A stretch of DNA of 64,000 nucleotides from Nitrospirota bacterium. GTDB taxonomy: Bacteria; Nitrospirota; Thermodesulfovibrionia; Thermodesulfovibrionales; SM23-35. The stretch lies in assembly GCA_040754395.1 (NCBI GenBank), contig JBFMCL010000016.1, positions 17,422-81,421 of the forward strand, given 5' to 3'. This document shows positions 35,771-47,510 of the stretch, piece by piece; within the stretch, counting starts at the first letter, position 1; every line of letters begins with the position of its first letter. The position numbers and the translations under genes were made by a program. The notes beneath the pieces are model-generated. The model saw only the letters and a program-made list of their open reading frames with translations. It made no database searches and was not told the origin of the DNA.

Positions 35771-37599
35771 CAGTGCATCTTTCTCCTGTAGATCATGAAA
35801 CTCCTTCCCCTCAGGGTTACTTTTTTGTTTCCTTTCAGCCTGTCAAGCAGCAAAGTACCCGGTCCTTTCCATTTCTTGTCGGAGGAATCAAGCACCTTGC
35901 TCCAGATACCCTGCGGAAGGTAGAGCTCGAATTTCCTGTCTTCCTCATTGAAATTGAAGCTGCAGAAGACATGGTCATCATCCTTCCACCGTCTCACGAA
36001 CAGTATCCTGTCGTTTTCGGACACAATCACATCAAGGCTCTTCTTGTCATGATTCGAGAGGGCAGGAATATCCCTCCTTAGTCTGATCAGATGCGTATAG
36101 AATTCGAGGAGATTTTTATGGTTTCCCGTTTTTCTCTTTTCCCAGTGAATCTTGGAATTCTTAAACGTCCCCGGGCTCTGGGGATCAGGCGGCTCGCCGG
36201 TCCACGCAAATGCCCTGAACTCTTCCTTTCTTCCCTTCCTGACAGCCTCTATCAGATCCGGGTCGGTATGGCTGACAAAATAAAGGAACGGCGCGTCCTC
36301 TCCATATTCTTCTCCCATAAAGAGCAGCGGCACATATGGTGAAAGCAGCACAACTCCTGCAGACAGCTTGAGGGATTCGAATGAAATAAGGCTGGAAAGA
36401 CGTTCGCCGAACATCCTGTTCCCGGTCTGATCGTGGTTCTGCGAAAAAACGATAAGCTGCGAGGCCGGGATATCCTTTGAGGAATTGCCATGGTTTCGTT
36501 TCCTGTACTCCGAATACTCACCCGAATAGACAAAGCCCTCTTTCATGGTCTTGACAAGATGCTCCATCTTCCCGAAATCTACATAGTATCCGCCTTTTTC
36601 TCCGGTGAGAAGAGTGTGGAGCGAATGGTGAAAATCGTCACACCATTGTGCATGAAGATTGAATCCCCCCGCTTTCCGCGGTCGTATCAGCCGCGTATCA
36701 TTCATGTCGCTCTCGGCTATCAGAGAGAACCGTCTTTTCTGATAGGCTGAAAACTGTTTTACCGCACGCGCAAGCTCCTGAAGAAACGTCTTTGCGCTCA
36801 GGTCCGTAATACCATGGACAGCGTCAAGCCTGAGTGCATCGATATGATAATTGCCAAACCAGTGAAGTGCATTTTCGATGAAGAAGTTTCTGACTTCGTT
36901 GCTGTAGGCATCATCGAAATTCATGGCCATTCCCCAGGGGGTTCTGTACTTATCGGTAAAATACGGCCCGTAATCCCAAAGGTAGTTGCCTTCAGGACCA
37001 AGGTGGTTGTATACGACATCAAGGATGACGGCGATATCATGCTTATGGCATTCGTTCACAAGTCTCTTGAGACGTTCAGGCCCTCCGTAAGAGTTCTGGA
37101 CCGCATAGGGAAACACACCGTCATATCCCCAGTTTCTCTCGCCAGGGAACTGGGCAACAGGCATAATCTCAATGGCATTTATCCCCATATCCCTGAGCCG
37201 GGAAAGCCGCGGTATCACCGCATCGAACGTGCCCCCGGGTGTAAAGGTTCCGACATGCAGTTCATACATGACCATCTCCGAGAGGGGGATTCCTTTCCAG
37301 TCGCTGTCAGTCCATCTGAAATTCCCGTGGTCAACAATCTGCGAGGGACCGTGAACACCTTCAGGCTGAAAATGCGATGCAGGGTCAGGCATGTCTGTTC
37401 CTTCCTTCAGACGATAGAAATACCGTGCATTTTCGGCTATGTCAGGCAGTGCAAGCTCCCAGTATCCTCCATGGGTTTTTTCCATGGGGACGATCTTCTC
37501 CACAGGGGAAACAAGTTTCAGTTCTACCGCCTCATGGAAAGGCGCCCACACCACAAATCTGCACTGTCCGCTGCCGGAGTGAAGAGCGCCGATTTTCAT
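35770..37599 (-). CDS. treZ: Malto-oligosyltrehalose trehalohydrolase
   Basis: Releases trehalose from the end made by TreY. 609 residues. An N-terminal CBM48-like beta domain (about 1-100: [20 protein letters not shown]) precedes the GH13 barrel: [12 protein letters not shown] (nucleophile), [14 protein letters not shown] (acid/base), [13 protein letters not shown]. The start overlaps the glgB stop as ATGA, so it is coupled to glgB. Family length is about 560-620, so it is complete. Confidence 0.95.
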   Translation of the reverse strand: MKIGALHSGSGQCRFVVWAPFHEAVELKLVSPVEKIVPMEKTHGGYWELALPDIAENARYFYRLKEGTDMPDPASHFQPEGVHGPSQIVDHGNFRWTDSDWKGIPLSEMVMYELHVGTFTPGGTFDAVIPRLSRLRDMGINAIEIMPVAQFPGERNWGYDGVFPYAVQNSYGGPERLKRLVNECHKHDIAVILDVVYNHLGPEGNYLWDYGPYFTDKYRTPWGMAMNFDDAYSNEVRNFFIENALHWFGNYHIDALRLDAVHGITDLSAKTFLQELARAVKQFSAYQKRRFSLIAESDMNDTRLIRPRKAGGFNLHAQWCDDFHHSLHTLLTGEKGGYYVDFGKMEHLVKTMKEGFVYSGEYSEYRKRNHGNSSKDIPASQLIVFSQNHDQTGNRMFGERLSSLISFESLKLSAGVVLLSPYVPLLFMGEEYGEDAPFLYFVSHTDPDLIEAVRKGRKEEFRAFAWTGEPPDPQSPGTFKNSKIHWEKRKTGNHKNLLEFYTHLIRLRRDIPALSNHDKKSLDVIVSENDRILFVRRWKDDDHVFCSFNFNEEDRKFELYLPQGIWSKVLDSSDKKWKGPGTLLLDRLKGNKKVTLRGRSFMIYRRKMH

Positions 37600-39545
37600 C
37601 TGTGTGTACCCCTGTGCCTGAAAAACAGAATGCCAAGCGGAGGCAATGTCAGGGAGAGGGAAAAAAATTTCCCGTGCGACGGCACCGGCGAGGCTTCCAT
37701 GCCACCGATGTTTCCATGTCCGCTTCCCATATAGGTAACAGCATCGCTGTTCAGGATTTCCTGCCAGAACCCGCCCAGCGGCACACCGATCCTGTAATTG
37801 TAGCGGGGGACAGGGGTAAAATTGCAGACGATGAGAATCCGTTCATCAGAGATTCTTCCCTTCCTGAGAAAACTGATGACACTTTCCTCCCAGTTGTGGA
37901 AATCCACCCATTCGAACCCCTCTGTGCCGAAATCGACTTCATGAAGCGCCGGCTCTGACCTGTACAGATGATTCAGATCCCTTACCCAGGCCCGGACGCC
38001 CTGATGTAACGGATACTCAAGCACATGCCACTCGAGGCTTTCATCGTGATTCCATTCCTTCCATTGCGCGATCTCAGCCCCCATGAAGAGCAGCTTTTTG
38101 CCGGGGTGCGCATACATGTACCCGTAAAGCATTCGCAGATTTGCATATTTCTGCCACTCATCTCCTGACATCTTGCCAAAAAGCGACCCCTTGCCATGAA
38201 CAACTTCGTCGTGTGACAGCGGGAGGACAAAATTTTCGGAAAAGGCATACCATATGCTGAAGGTAAGCTGATTATGGCGATATTTTCTGAACACCGGGTC
38301 GTTCGAAAAATAATCAAGCGTGTCGTGCATCCAGCCCATGTTCCATTTCATACCGAAGCCAAGTCCGCCGACATATGAAGGCCGGGAGACCATGGGCCAG
38401 GCAGTCGACTCTTCCGCAATAGTCTGTACATCCGGGAATTTTTCATAGACCATCTCATTGAACCGTTTCAGGAAGCTGATGGCCTCGATATTCTCTTTCC
38501 CCCCGTATTCATTCGGTATCCATTCACCTTCCTTCCTGCCGTAGTCGAGGTAGAGCATTGATGCGACTGCGTCGACCCTGATGCCGTCGATATGATATTT
38601 TTCAAGCCAGAACAGGGCGCTGCTGATGAGGAAATTCCTCACCTCATGCCGTCCGTAATTGAAAATATAGCTCTTCCAGTCAGGATGAAACCCTTTTTTC
38701 GGCTCTTCATGCTCATACAGATGGGTTCCGTCAAAATAAATAAGTCCGTGTTCGTCATCCGGGAAGTGAGAAGGCACCCAGTCAAGGATTACCCCGATGC
38801 CGTTCTGGTGCAGATGATCGATCAGGTACATGAAATCCTGCGGAGGCCCGTATCTGCTCGTGGGAGCAAAAAATCCCGTTACCTGATACCCCCACGAACC
38901 GTAAAACGGATGCTCCATGACCGGAAGGAATTCGACATGCGTAAACCCCATATCCTTTACGTATTCCGCAAGATAACGAGCCATTTCCCGGTAGGTTAGC
39001 GGCCTGTTTCCTTCTTCAGGAACCCTTCTCCATGACCCCGGGTGCACCTCATAGATCGACCATGGTGCATTGAGAGAATTGCGGGGCCGCCTGCTGCTCA
39101 TCCATTCGCTGTCATTCCATTCGTAGTCCAGTCTCCGGACAATTGAAGCAGTTTTGGGCGGAACTTCACAATGATATGCAAACGGGTCGCATTTCTCGAC
39201 CTTGTATCTGTTGTGTCGTGAGGCGATATGGTATTTATATACGCTTCCGTGTCCGGCACCGGGAATAAAACCCTCCCATATGCCGGAACCATCCCATCGT
39301 GCAGTCAGGGGGTGTGTTTTCCTGTCCCAGTCATTAAAATCACCGATTACTGATACCTTCTCAGCATTCGGAGCCCAGACCGAAAAAAGAGTGCCCTCAA
39401 TACCGTCAACCGTCAGCGGATGTGATCCGAGCTTTTCATGCAGTGTAAAGTGGTTTCCCTCCTTAAAGAGATATATGTCATGATCAGTAAGGAGACTAAC
39501 GTCATGCCTGATCAAATCTTTTTTCCTTCTTTTTTTGTCTGCCAT
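37596..39545 (-). CDS. glgB: 1,4-alpha-glucan branching enzyme
   Basis: Forms alpha-1,6 branches in glycogen-like glucan. 649 residues from the Met six bases after GGAGG (an earlier in-frame ATG overlaps the treS stop). CBM48 domain about 25-130 ([20 protein letters not shown]), GH13 barrel with [37 protein letters not shown] (nucleophile), [11 protein letters not shown] (acid/base) and [15 protein letters not shown]. In the GlgE route it branches chains made by GlgE. Complete. Confidence 0.96.
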   Translation of the reverse strand: MADKKRRKKDLIRHDVSLLTDHDIYLFKEGNHFTLHEKLGSHPLTVDGIEGTLFSVWAPNAEKVSVIGDFNDWDRKTHPLTARWDGSGIWEGFIPGAGHGSVYKYHIASRHNRYKVEKCDPFAYHCEVPPKTASIVRRLDYEWNDSEWMSSRRPRNSLNAPWSIYEVHPGSWRRVPEEGNRPLTYREMARYLAEYVKDMGFTHVEFLPVMEHPFYGSWGYQVTGFFAPTSRYGPPQDFMYLIDHLHQNGIGVILDWVPSHFPDDEHGLIYFDGTHLYEHEEPKKGFHPDWKSYIFNYGRHEVRNFLISSALFWLEKYHIDGIRVDAVASMLYLDYGRKEGEWIPNEYGGKENIEAISFLKRFNEMVYEKFPDVQTIAEESTAWPMVSRPSYVGGLGFGMKWNMGWMHDTLDYFSNDPVFRKYRHNQLTFSIWYAFSENFVLPLSHDEVVHGKGSLFGKMSGDEWQKYANLRMLYGYMYAHPGKKLLFMGAEIAQWKEWNHDESLEWHVLEYPLHQGVRAWVRDLNHLYRSEPALHEVDFGTEGFEWVDFHNWEESVISFLRKGRISDERILIVCNFTPVPRYNYRIGVPLGGFWQEILNSDAVTYMGSGHGNIGGMEASPVPSHGKFFSLSLTLPPLGILFFRHRGTHR

Positions 39546-39547
39546 TG

Positions 39548-42500
39548 TCATTCCTCCAGTAACCGACTTATCCCCTTCAGCGGAATCATGATCCAGTCAG
39601 GACGGTTATTGAGTTCATATCCGACTTCATACACCGCTTTTTCAAAGAGGAATATGTTCAGCAATATCTCAATGTCTGCGGGATTATCCGGGATATGCGA
39701 ATTTCCTTTTGAGGCATCGAGATATGATCTGAGAAAAACCCCTCCGACACAGAGATACCAGCAATCAATCCACGGTTCAAGCGCCGGCATATCCTCCGAC
39801 TTTAACAGTATGTGCTTGAAAAGCGCGGTGTACGCTGCATAATGAAAGGAGCGTATCATTCCCGCAACGTCCACAAACGGCGATCTCTTGAGCCTTCTCT
39901 CACTCAGGGATCTTGCAGGTTCCCCTTCGAAGTCGATAATCACAAAATCATTCCCGGTAAAGAGCACCTGACCGAGATGATAATCTCCGTGAACCCTCAT
40001 TTTTGTTGCAGACATCTTCTGTCTGAGGAGCGCCTGATATCTCTGCACGATTTCCTTTTCAAACCTGAGAATCCTCGCCGATTCATTTCTCACTTCATCC
40101 GGGAGAGATGCCATGTTCTTCTTCAGGAGGTGAAAATTTCTCTTTGTGAGACTTTGCAGTGACTGGTAAAGTGACCTCTGGTAAAGGAGTGAAAAAGCCT
40201 CAGGTGCAAAGTCGGGCGATTCCCTGTCAGAGGTGAGCGAAAGGTGGAGTTCGGCCGTCCTCTTGCCAAGCAGCGATATCATCTCAAGAAAATCGCAGCC
40301 TATCAGTTCCCGGAAGAGCACGGGGACAGACTGGATGTCTCCGACACCTGTGAGAGCGGAAGGAACCTTGGGCATTTCCCTGATCTTCGGTCTTTTTGAA
40401 AGGACCCTTTCAAGATACCTTCCCGCAGCGTCAAGCGCATAGGTCCACGCATCTCCCTGGTTATGAACATATGCCTGAAGAATACCGATCACCACAGGCT
40501 CTGTACCGGCTACCCGGTATTCGATCGCTCCCGCAAAAGGCGACACATGAGGGAACAGCGCCTGTTCTGTCAGAAATCTGCCGACTTCGAGATCAGGGTT
40601 CATTCCCTCATCAAGTCTCCTGAAGAGCTTGAAAAACAGTTTCTTCCCATATAGGATTGCCGTATTGCTCTGTTCAGCTTTCAGCACCACCGACTTTTCC
40701 TCAAGCAGCTCCTTGCCCTTCAGAATCCTGAATAATCTTCCCGGATAGGAAGCAAGCTGACCGCGCATGCCTCTCACAACATGTCTGCCGGCAATCTGCA
40801 CCAGCATTTCCTTCCGGAATGCATCATTGTAGATTCCGTCAAATATAATGCCATCCGTCTTTCCGGTTTTGATGCGTGCGACGATGATGTAGGGTTTTTC
40901 TTCGATAATCTTTTCCGCCTCAACCCCGGATACAAAAGAGATCGGAATCAGATAGACATCCGCCAGTCCCTCTGTATAAAAGACCTTTACAAAAAGTAAC
41001 TGAGTTACAGAAGAATCTTTTCCGATGGGAATCTTTTCCATAATTCTGATCTGCCTGATCTTTCTTGCCTTTCCGCCAAACCACCTGCAGCCGGTAATAT
41101 ACTGCGGCAGTATTTCGTCTTCGAACTTCTCCCTGGTCTTTCCCCGGAATATTTCTTCCCAGCTGCCGCTCACCTGCAGTTCCGGCACAGGGGTGAACAG
41201 GTCGCTGAACCTCAGCACTTCTTCTTCCTTCTTGAGACAGAACCAGAAATAATCATAGAACCCCATGGTGAGCACATAAGGTGAATCCTTGATAATCGGG
41301 AATTTATTCCTGCTGAAGACCTCTTCCGGGGTATATCCGGAAAACCTTGAAAGATCCAGTTCAACCACCTGGGAATACCGGGAGATATTGACAACTACCA
41401 GGATTATTTCATCATTATACTTGCGGACAAAGGCAAGGACTTTCGGATTGTCTGAGAGAAGGAAATCGATCGTCCCGCGTCCGAACGCCTTGAACCGCTT
41501 TCTCATCGATATAATGCGCTTCATCCACCAGAGAAGCGATGATTGGTTGCTCTCCTGATTCTCCACATTCACAGACTCGTAGTGATATTCAGGGTCAATG
41601 ATGACAGGAAGATAGAGTTTCTGGGGATTTGCCCTTGAAAACCCTGCATTCCTGTCAGCGCTCCACTGCATCGGCGTCCTCACCCCGTCTCTGTCACCAA
41701 GGTAGTAGTTGTCTCCCATGCCGATCTCATCGCCGTAATAGATCACCGGGGTTCCGGGCAATGAGAACAGGAGGAAGTTCATAAGTTCTATCTTTCTCAC
41801 ATGGTTCCCGAGCAGTGGCGCCAGCCGCCTGCGGATGCCGAGGTTTATCCTTGCGCTGGGGTCCCTCGCATATACCTTGTACATGTAATCACGTTCTTCG
41901 TCGGTAACCATTTCAAGGGTCAGTTCATCATGATTCCTCAGGAAAAGCGCCCACTGGCATGTGTCAGGGATAGAGGGGGTCTGCTCAAAGATATCGATGA
42001 TCGGAAACCTATCCTCCATCCAGAGCGACATGAAGATTCGTGGCATGAGCGGGAAATGAAAGGCCATATGGCATGCATCAGCGTCCCCGAAATAGCTCAC
42101 GGCATCTTCAGGCCATTGATTGGCTTCTGCCAGAAGCATCCTGTTCTTGTATTTGCTGTCGACATACGCCCTCAGTTTCTTCAGAAACGCATAGGTCTCG
42201 GGGAGGTTCTCGCAGTTGGTTCCCTCACGCTCGTACAGATAGGGAACTGCGTCGAGCCTGAGGCCGTCGACCCCCATCGAAAACCAGTAGTCAATAACAC
42301 GGAACATCGCCTTCTGGACATGGGGATTGTCAAAGTTCAGGTCAGGCTGATGGGCGTAAAAACGGTGCCAGTAATATGCCTTCGCAACAGGGTCCCATGA
42401 CCAGTTCGACGTTTCAAAGTCCTTGAATATTATTCTCGTGTCGCTGTATTTTTCAGGGGTATCGCTCCAGACATAAAAGTTCCGCCACACAGAACCCGGC

Positions 42501-42880
42501 TTGGCTCTTCTTGATTTCTGAAACCATATATGCTGGTCGGAAGTATGGTTCAGAACAAGTTCAGTGATAACCCTTATACCCCTTCTGTGGGCCTGCCTCA
42601 GGAATTCCCTGAAGTCCTTCATAAGGCCGTATTTCTGATGGACACTCAGATAATCCGCAATGTCGTACCCGTCATCCCTCAGCGGCGACGGATAAAACGG
42701 CAGCAGCCACACCGCAGTTATTCCAAGGCTTTCGAGATAGTCCAGTTTCTTGGTGAGCCCCCTGAGATCTCCTGTTCCGTCACCACTGCTGTCATAAAAG
42801 GCCTTGATATGCAGCTCATATATGACTGCGTCCTTGTACCAGAACGGCTGGTCCTCAAAGTAGGATTCTGTTTTCCGCAT
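39548..42880 (-). CDS. treS: Trehalose synthase / maltokinase fusion
   Basis: Two-domain protein of 1110 residues. Residues about 1-560 are TreS (trehalose-maltose isomerase): [18 protein letters not shown] with the nucleophile, [12 protein letters not shown] with acid/base Glu, [13 protein letters not shown]. Residues about 580-1110 are a maltokinase (Pep2/Mak) with the kinase loop [14 protein letters not shown] and metal segment [10 protein letters not shown]. The fusion channels trehalose to maltose to maltose-1-phosphate, the GlgE substrate. Start at 42880 follows AAGGAG by 8 bases. Such fusions are known in GlgE-pathway bacteria. Confidence 0.95.
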   Translation of the reverse strand: MRKTESYFEDQPFWYKDAVIYELHIKAFYDSSGDGTGDLRGLTKKLDYLESLGITAVWLLPFYPSPLRDDGYDIADYLSVHQKYGLMKDFREFLRQAHRRGIRVITELVLNHTSDQHIWFQKSRRAKPGSVWRNFYVWSDTPEKYSDTRIIFKDFETSNWSWDPVAKAYYWHRFYAHQPDLNFDNPHVQKAMFRVIDYWFSMGVDGLRLDAVPYLYEREGTNCENLPETYAFLKKLRAYVDSKYKNRMLLAEANQWPEDAVSYFGDADACHMAFHFPLMPRIFMSLWMEDRFPIIDIFEQTPSIPDTCQWALFLRNHDELTLEMVTDEERDYMYKVYARDPSARINLGIRRRLAPLLGNHVRKIELMNFLLFSLPGTPVIYYGDEIGMGDNYYLGDRDGVRTPMQWSADRNAGFSRANPQKLYLPVIIDPEYHYESVNVENQESNQSSLLWWMKRIISMRKRFKAFGRGTIDFLLSDNPKVLAFVRKYNDEIILVVVNISRYSQVVELDLSRFSGYTPEEVFSRNKFPIIKDSPYVLTMGFYDYFWFCLKKEEEVLRFSDLFTPVPELQVSGSWEEIFRGKTREKFEDEILPQYITGCRWFGGKARKIRQIRIMEKIPIGKDSSVTQLLFVKVFYTEGLADVYLIPISFVSGVEAEKIIEEKPYIIVARIKTGKTDGIIFDGIYNDAFRKEMLVQIAGRHVVRGMRGQLASYPGRLFRILKGKELLEEKSVVLKAEQSNTAILYGKKLFFKLFRRLDEGMNPDLEVGRFLTEQALFPHVSPFAGAIEYRVAGTEPVVIGILQAYVHNQGDAWTYALDAAGRYLERVLSKRPKIREMPKVPSALTGVGDIQSVPVLFRELIGCDFLEMISLLGKRTAELHLSLTSDRESPDFAPEAFSLLYQRSLYQSLQSLTKRNFHLLKKNMASLPDEVRNESARILRFEKEIVQRYQALLRQKMSATKMRVHGDYHLGQVLFTGNDFVIIDFEGEPARSLSERRLKRSPFVDVAGMIRSFHYAAYTALFKHILLKSEDMPALEPWIDCWYLCVGGVFLRSYLDASKGNSHIPDNPADIEILLNIFLFEKAVYEVGYELNNRPDWIMIPLKGISRLLEE

Positions 42881-42892
42881 CAACCGGTCTCC

Positions 42893-44878
42893 TTACATGA
42901 AGTAATCAAAATCCGTCTCCTTCTTCATCTGTCTTCTGAGGCTGAAGATATACGCGGGACAGATGAACGGGTTTATTTCGATATAGTTTCTCTCACCCTG
43001 CCATATGAACTTGTCGTTGCCGATGAGGTCATGGACCAGATACGGTTGGCCGGGATCGATGCCAAGTTCATCGAGAGGCACCTTCACCCAGCAGGAATGC
43101 TTATGGAACGGGTCAAGGTTAACCGCTATCAGCAGGATATTGGACAGGTCGCGCGTAACCTTCCCGTAAAACAGGATATTGTCATTATCGGCTTCATGGT
43201 GCCGGATATTAAATGTTTCATGAAGGGCCGCATTTTCCTTCCGTATCCTGTTGATCCGTGTGATGAAGTCCTTCAGGCTGCCCTCCCTCTGCCTGTCCCA
43301 TTTCTTAAGCTCATATTTCTCTGAATAACTGTATTCTTCCTTTCCGGGAACTGCTTCGTTGACCGCCAGCTCATATGCAGGTCCGTATATGCCGTAATTC
43401 GAGGAAAGCGTCGCGGCCAGCACAAGCCTCATCATAAAGGCGTTCCTGCCGCCGTACTGAAGGTGCTCAGGGAGGATGTCCGGGGTATTCGGCCAGAAAT
43501 TCGGCCTGAAATACTCCCTCACATCGGTTTTCGCAAGCTCATTGATATACTGCGCAAGCTCAAATTTTGTATTCCTCCAGGTGAAGTACGTGTAGGATTG
43601 GGTAAAACCGAGCTTTGCGAGACGAAACATCACCTTTGGTCGTGTAAACGCTTCGGAGAGGAAAATTACCTCTGGATAATCTTTTTTCACTTCGTGTATG
43701 AGCCATTCCCAGAAGGCAAATGGTTTGGTATGCGGGTTGTCAACCCTGAATATCCGGACTCCTTTTTCGATCCAGAAAAGTACCACATCTCTCAGCTCGT
43801 GCCACAGTTCCTGCCACTTCTCGGACTCGAAATTCAGGGGGATGATGTCTTCATATTTCTTGGGTGGATTCTCCGCATACTGCACGGTGCCGTCCGGACG
43901 CCAGCTGAACCACTCAGGGTGTTTCTTCACATACGGATGATCGGGAGAGCACTGGAACGCAAGGTCCATAGCGACATCGATGCCGTATTCCTTTGCCTTC
44001 TGTACAAACCGGCGAAAGTCTTCAATTGTCCCGAGTTCAGGGTGAACCGATTTGTGACCTCCCTCTCCTGAACCGATAGCCCATGGACTTCCGACATCAT
44101 CAGGTGCGATGTCGAGTGTGTTGTTCTTTCCCTTGCGTTTGGTCCTCCCTATGGGATGAATGGGCGGAAAATAGAGGACATCAAAACCCATATCCGCAAT
44201 TTCAGGGAGCAAGGATTCGCAATCACGAAACGTGCCGTGCGTTCCTTCTCCAGTGCCGCATGAACGCGGAAATATCTCGTACCAGGAACTGAAAAGGGCT
44301 TTCCCCGGTTCCACAACAACCGGCAGCTCTTTCTCATACATAACCGCAAAACGCCTGGGCAGGTAAGTGTCCATCAACTGCGCCAGTTCAGTCCCGGTTG
44401 CGTATGCAACGGCCTTTTCCCGCGTCTCGGTGTTGAAAAACTCGCGATACCCGGCGAGCCGCGCTACAATGTCATCAGACCCTGCGGCATTCTTCTCTGC
44501 ATCCCCGATCATGAGTGCTCCTGTGGCAAAATCCGACTGGATATCCTGACCAGCGTCATGCTTCTTCTTGATATCTTTCTGCCACGTCCTGAACCGGTCA
44601 ACCCATCCCAATATGCTATAGCGGTATTCCCCGATCTCCTCAACCGCAAACTCACCCCTCCAGCGGTCATTTTCAACATGCTGCATCGGGACTTCTTTCC
44701 AGCCACTTTCTTCCGCTCTCCTGTAAAGCAGGCGTGCAGAAACCGCATCGTGTCCGTCAGAAAAAATATCCGCCTCGACCGTCACATGCTCACCGACTGT
44801 TCTTTTCACGGAATATCTGCCGCAGTCGATTTCGGGTTTCACCCGTTCAATGATAATTCTTTTTCTTCCCTCTTTCAT
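42893..44878 (-). CDS. glgE: Alpha-1,4-glucan:maltose-1-phosphate maltosyltransferase
   Basis: Extends alpha-glucan chains with maltosyl units from maltose-1-phosphate. 661 residues starting at MKEGRKRIIIERVKPEIDCG, eleven bases after GAAGGGA. N-terminal domain about 1-190, then GH13_3 barrel: DVLYFPPIHPIGRTKRKGKN, IRIFRVDNPHTKPFAFW-like segment IFRVDNPHTKPFAFW (nucleophile Asp) and VIFLSEAFTRPKVM (Glu). First gene of the sugar operon; treS/maltokinase follows by 12 bases. A promoter with direct repeats is predicted 190 bases upstream. Confidence 0.96.
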   Translation of the reverse strand: MKEGRKRIIIERVKPEIDCGRYSVKRTVGEHVTVEADIFSDGHDAVSARLLYRRAEESGWKEVPMQHVENDRWRGEFAVEEIGEYRYSILGWVDRFRTWQKDIKKKHDAGQDIQSDFATGALMIGDAEKNAAGSDDIVARLAGYREFFNTETREKAVAYATGTELAQLMDTYLPRRFAVMYEKELPVVVEPGKALFSSWYEIFPRSCGTGEGTHGTFRDCESLLPEIADMGFDVLYFPPIHPIGRTKRKGKNNTLDIAPDDVGSPWAIGSGEGGHKSVHPELGTIEDFRRFVQKAKEYGIDVAMDLAFQCSPDHPYVKKHPEWFSWRPDGTVQYAENPPKKYEDIIPLNFESEKWQELWHELRDVVLFWIEKGVRIFRVDNPHTKPFAFWEWLIHEVKKDYPEVIFLSEAFTRPKVMFRLAKLGFTQSYTYFTWRNTKFELAQYINELAKTDVREYFRPNFWPNTPDILPEHLQYGGRNAFMMRLVLAATLSSNYGIYGPAYELAVNEAVPGKEEYSYSEKYELKKWDRQREGSLKDFITRINRIRKENAALHETFNIRHHEADNDNILFYGKVTRDLSNILLIAVNLDPFHKHSCWVKVPLDELGIDPGQPYLVHDLIGNDKFIWQGERNYIEINPFICPAYIFSLRRQMKKETDFDYFM

Positions 44879-45204
44879 CGCGTTTCCCTTCACAGACAAA
44901 TGTTATCCGATAGATTTGGTTCTTGCAACATGCACCAGGACAATGCTGGCAGATTTGGAACCGGCGATGGGGTCAGTCTCTTCTTCAACCGGTACAGATC
45001 ACCGGTCAGAAAACGCCTCCATATGCTGTCTGAATCTAAATTGTAACCCCATAGCAGATTAATTGTGGTTATAATATAGCATAATTGTAGTTATATTACA
45101 ACCCTATTATGCATGCGCTTTTTCGTTCACTGAAAAAATAATCCCGCCGTGGAAATCCGAAACCTTTTTATCCTGCTTGGGTAACGGAAAACTGTAAATC
45201 CAGG
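44879..45204. other. Upstream region of the sugar operon
   Basis: 326 bases between glgE and the transporter gene, both on the minus strand. It contains the predicted glgE promoter and direct repeats (45060-45100) and a leader of roughly 180 bases without recognised structure. Open frames on the plus strand here are shadows of glgE or lack ribosome sites. No clear terminator for the transporter gene was found. Confidence 0.6.
45060..45100 (-). promoter_or_regulatory. Predicted glgE operon promoter overlapping two direct repeats
   Basis: Minus strand TTGTAA (45100-45095), 17-base spacer, TATATT (45077-45072). Overlapping it on the plus strand are two near-identical 15-mers, TAATTGTGGTTATAA (45060-45074) and TAATTGTAGTTATAT (45081-45095), exactly 21 bp apart (two helical turns). 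This is the spacing of paired activator or repressor sites on one DNA face. Confidence 0.5.
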
Positions 45205-47400
45205 TTAGAGAGAGGTGAAGATTTTCTTGAATTCGAGATCTTCAGATGCCATAACATAGGAAATGAATGGAAAGTCCTGTGTCCTCTGGAAGATATTTTT
45301 CAGATACCGGCTGTAGTCCTCCGCATTTTCTTCCTGAGAAGGTGGACGGAGCCCCACAAAAACGCAATCAGAATCGTGTGAATGTTTCCTGATTGTGCCG
45401 AAAAGCCCGGATTCGTCCATAATCACTGCGTCAACGCCTGCTTCCAGTCGCACCTGTTCGATAAATGACATCAGACCTCTTTCAATCTCATGACGGTCAT
45501 CTGTCGGGGAAATGACAGTCCTCAGGCGAAGACCAGAATTCTTCCAGGACGGACTCGTGCTCAGAAGGTGTGCGAGTGCAAGCACAAGCCCTGCATTGTT
45601 CCCTTTCTGTCCCCACCAGATATCGATTTTTTTCTCTTTTGCGCCCTCTTCCCTCTTCTGCCCTTCTTTCACGATGATAATATTGCGCCTGTTTTCATGC
45701 ATCATCCTGATCATTTCGGCAAACGGAGTGATGTTTTCTTCCCCGGCAATTTCGCCTATCAGGACGGTATTGGGTTCAATCGGTCCGAATCCATAGCCTT
45801 TTATGAGTGCAGATATGCCATTGATGATGGTATCGGCAGGATATACTTTCACCATCGCCTTGACGTTTTTTTCCTCAAGATAGTTGCGTATTGTTGTCTC
45901 CATGCTCTCTTTTCTCTGAAAAGACACGTGCTTTTCGGGAAGGATAGCCGCAACAGTAAGCAGACCATACCCGTGGGAAAGGGCATTCGCCATCTCGATC
46001 AGATGCCATCGTGAAGTGGGGGAACCGCTCAGTACGAGGATATTCGGCCGCCAAGTCTCAATATTTGGGCGCTTTGCCGCAAGCTTGTACAGCCCGAACT
46101 GCACCATAAGCATAAGTATGCCGTATTTCAGATCCCCCCAGCGCGCTTTCATGCGCCTGCGTTTCATCAGCGCATATACCCCGATCGAGACAAAAATGGC
46201 GATAAAGGTCGCACCCGGATTGATCATAAACATTGCAGCAAAGCATCCAAAGGAACCCGCAAAGGAAATACCCCAGTGAACCCTGAACTTCGGGCGCCAG
46301 GAAGGGCTGTTGATCAGTTTCCCAAACCCTGCCGAGAGATTCAGCAGGCCATAGGTTGTCAGAAAAAACATGCTCAGGACAGGAGCGATCACATTCAAAT
46401 CACCTGCCAGAATACCTGCAAGGGCGATCAGAAAAGACAGAAAGACCGCAATCCTCGGCTCCTGGTTTTTGCCGAACCCGTGGCCGATGAATCTGAATAC
46501 AATGCCATCCCGTGCTATCGCCTGGAGCGTTCTCGGAGCTCCCAGAAGCGAACCCATCGCACTCGAGAGTGCAGCGCCCCAGAGTCCCGCAAGGATCAGC
46601 TCACCCCATCGTGCCGTTTTATACATTGCCATAGAATCAACGAGCAATATCCTGGAATCCTGAATGACTCTGGCAAAAAAGACGGGGATTGCCATATACA
46701 CAGCATAACTGAACGCAACTGCAGCCAGTGTGCCCCACGGGATCGATTTCTCCGGGTTCTTCAGATCACCCGACATGGAAAGACCGGAGAGAATTCCGGT
46801 GACAGCAGGGAAAAATACGGCAAACACCATCCAGAAGCTCTCTTTTTCGGGCACTATCGTATCCGGTGGCAGCGATGTCACATTCTGCCCAGTTCCCATG
46901 AAAAACGAAAAAAGAGAGAGCGCAATCAGCAGAAGGATAAAAAACTGGCTTTTCAGGGCAATGTCCGCTGATTTCAGTGCAAGCACTGACATCAGTATCA
47001 GCGTTGCTATCGCCACTTCTTTCATGGTCAGCAAAGGGTTTATTTGCACGACTGATTCGGCAAAACCGACAATATAAAAAGAGATGCCCAACGCCTGGGC
47101 AAGGTAAAGAGGAAGTCCAATCGCAGCACCTGTCTCAATGCCAAGAGTCCGGGAGATTATATAGTACGCACCCCCACCTTTGACCCTCATATTCGTTGAG
47201 AGCGCGGACACCGATAATGCGGTAAAAAACGTGATGGATGTCGAGATGGTGACGATAATCAGAGTAGAGACAAGTCCCACATTCCCGATCACCCATCCGA
47301 AGCGGAGGTACATGATAACGCCGAGGATCGTAAGAATACTTGGGGTAAAAACCCCCTTGAAGGTCCCGAACTGATATCCTGTTTTTTCCTTTTCAGGCAT
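45205..47400 (-). CDS. Amino acid/polyamine or cation-chloride cotransporter-like permease
   Basis: 731 residues. Residues about 15-430 form a 12-helix APC-superfamily transporter (FGTFKGVFTPSILTILGVIM at the start; MRVKGGGAYYIISRTLG; LSGLSMSGDLKNPEKSIPWG). The FKGVFTPSILTILGVIMYLR and KGGGAYYIISRTLG motifs are those of the cation-chloride cotransporter (SLC12-like) branch rather than amino-acid permeases. The C-terminal ~290 residues are soluble and resemble the SLC12 tail (RPNILVLSGSPTSRWHLIEM; TSPSWKNSGLRLRTVI). Ion selectivity in bacteria is unproven. Good ribosome site AGAAGGA. Osmotic role is inferred from neighbours. Confidence 0.8.
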   Translation of the reverse strand: MPEKEKTGYQFGTFKGVFTPSILTILGVIMYLRFGWVIGNVGLVSTLIIVTISTSITFFTALSVSALSTNMRVKGGGAYYIISRTLGIETGAAIGLPLYLAQALGISFYIVGFAESVVQINPLLTMKEVAIATLILMSVLALKSADIALKSQFFILLLIALSLFSFFMGTGQNVTSLPPDTIVPEKESFWMVFAVFFPAVTGILSGLSMSGDLKNPEKSIPWGTLAAVAFSYAVYMAIPVFFARVIQDSRILLVDSMAMYKTARWGELILAGLWGAALSSAMGSLLGAPRTLQAIARDGIVFRFIGHGFGKNQEPRIAVFLSFLIALAGILAGDLNVIAPVLSMFFLTTYGLLNLSAGFGKLINSPSWRPKFRVHWGISFAGSFGCFAAMFMINPGATFIAIFVSIGVYALMKRRRMKARWGDLKYGILMLMVQFGLYKLAAKRPNIETWRPNILVLSGSPTSRWHLIEMANALSHGYGLLTVAAILPEKHVSFQRKESMETTIRNYLEEKNVKAMVKVYPADTIINGISALIKGYGFGPIEPNTVLIGEIAGEENITPFAEMIRMMHENRRNIIIVKEGQKREEGAKEKKIDIWWGQKGNNAGLVLALAHLLSTSPSWKNSGLRLRTVISPTDDRHEIERGLMSFIEQVRLEAGVDAVIMDESGLFGTIRKHSHDSDCVFVGLRPPSQEENAEDYSRYLKNIFQRTQDFPFISYVMASEDLEFKKIFTSL

Positions 47401-47510
47401 TATGGTTCCTTCTGTATCATGGTGTTGTAGGATTGTGCAGAAAATACATCACAAAAGTCTATCATCCCGACTTACCCTAGCCCATATTATTCATGAATTT
47501 TTCTGATTAC

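Noticed and set aside
30382..37734. Long plus-strand open frames (for example 30382-31665, 33311-34312, 36814-37734) opposite the sugar genes
   Set aside because: They are antisense shadows of treY, the GH57 gene and treZ, which have clear families and motifs; the shadows have none.
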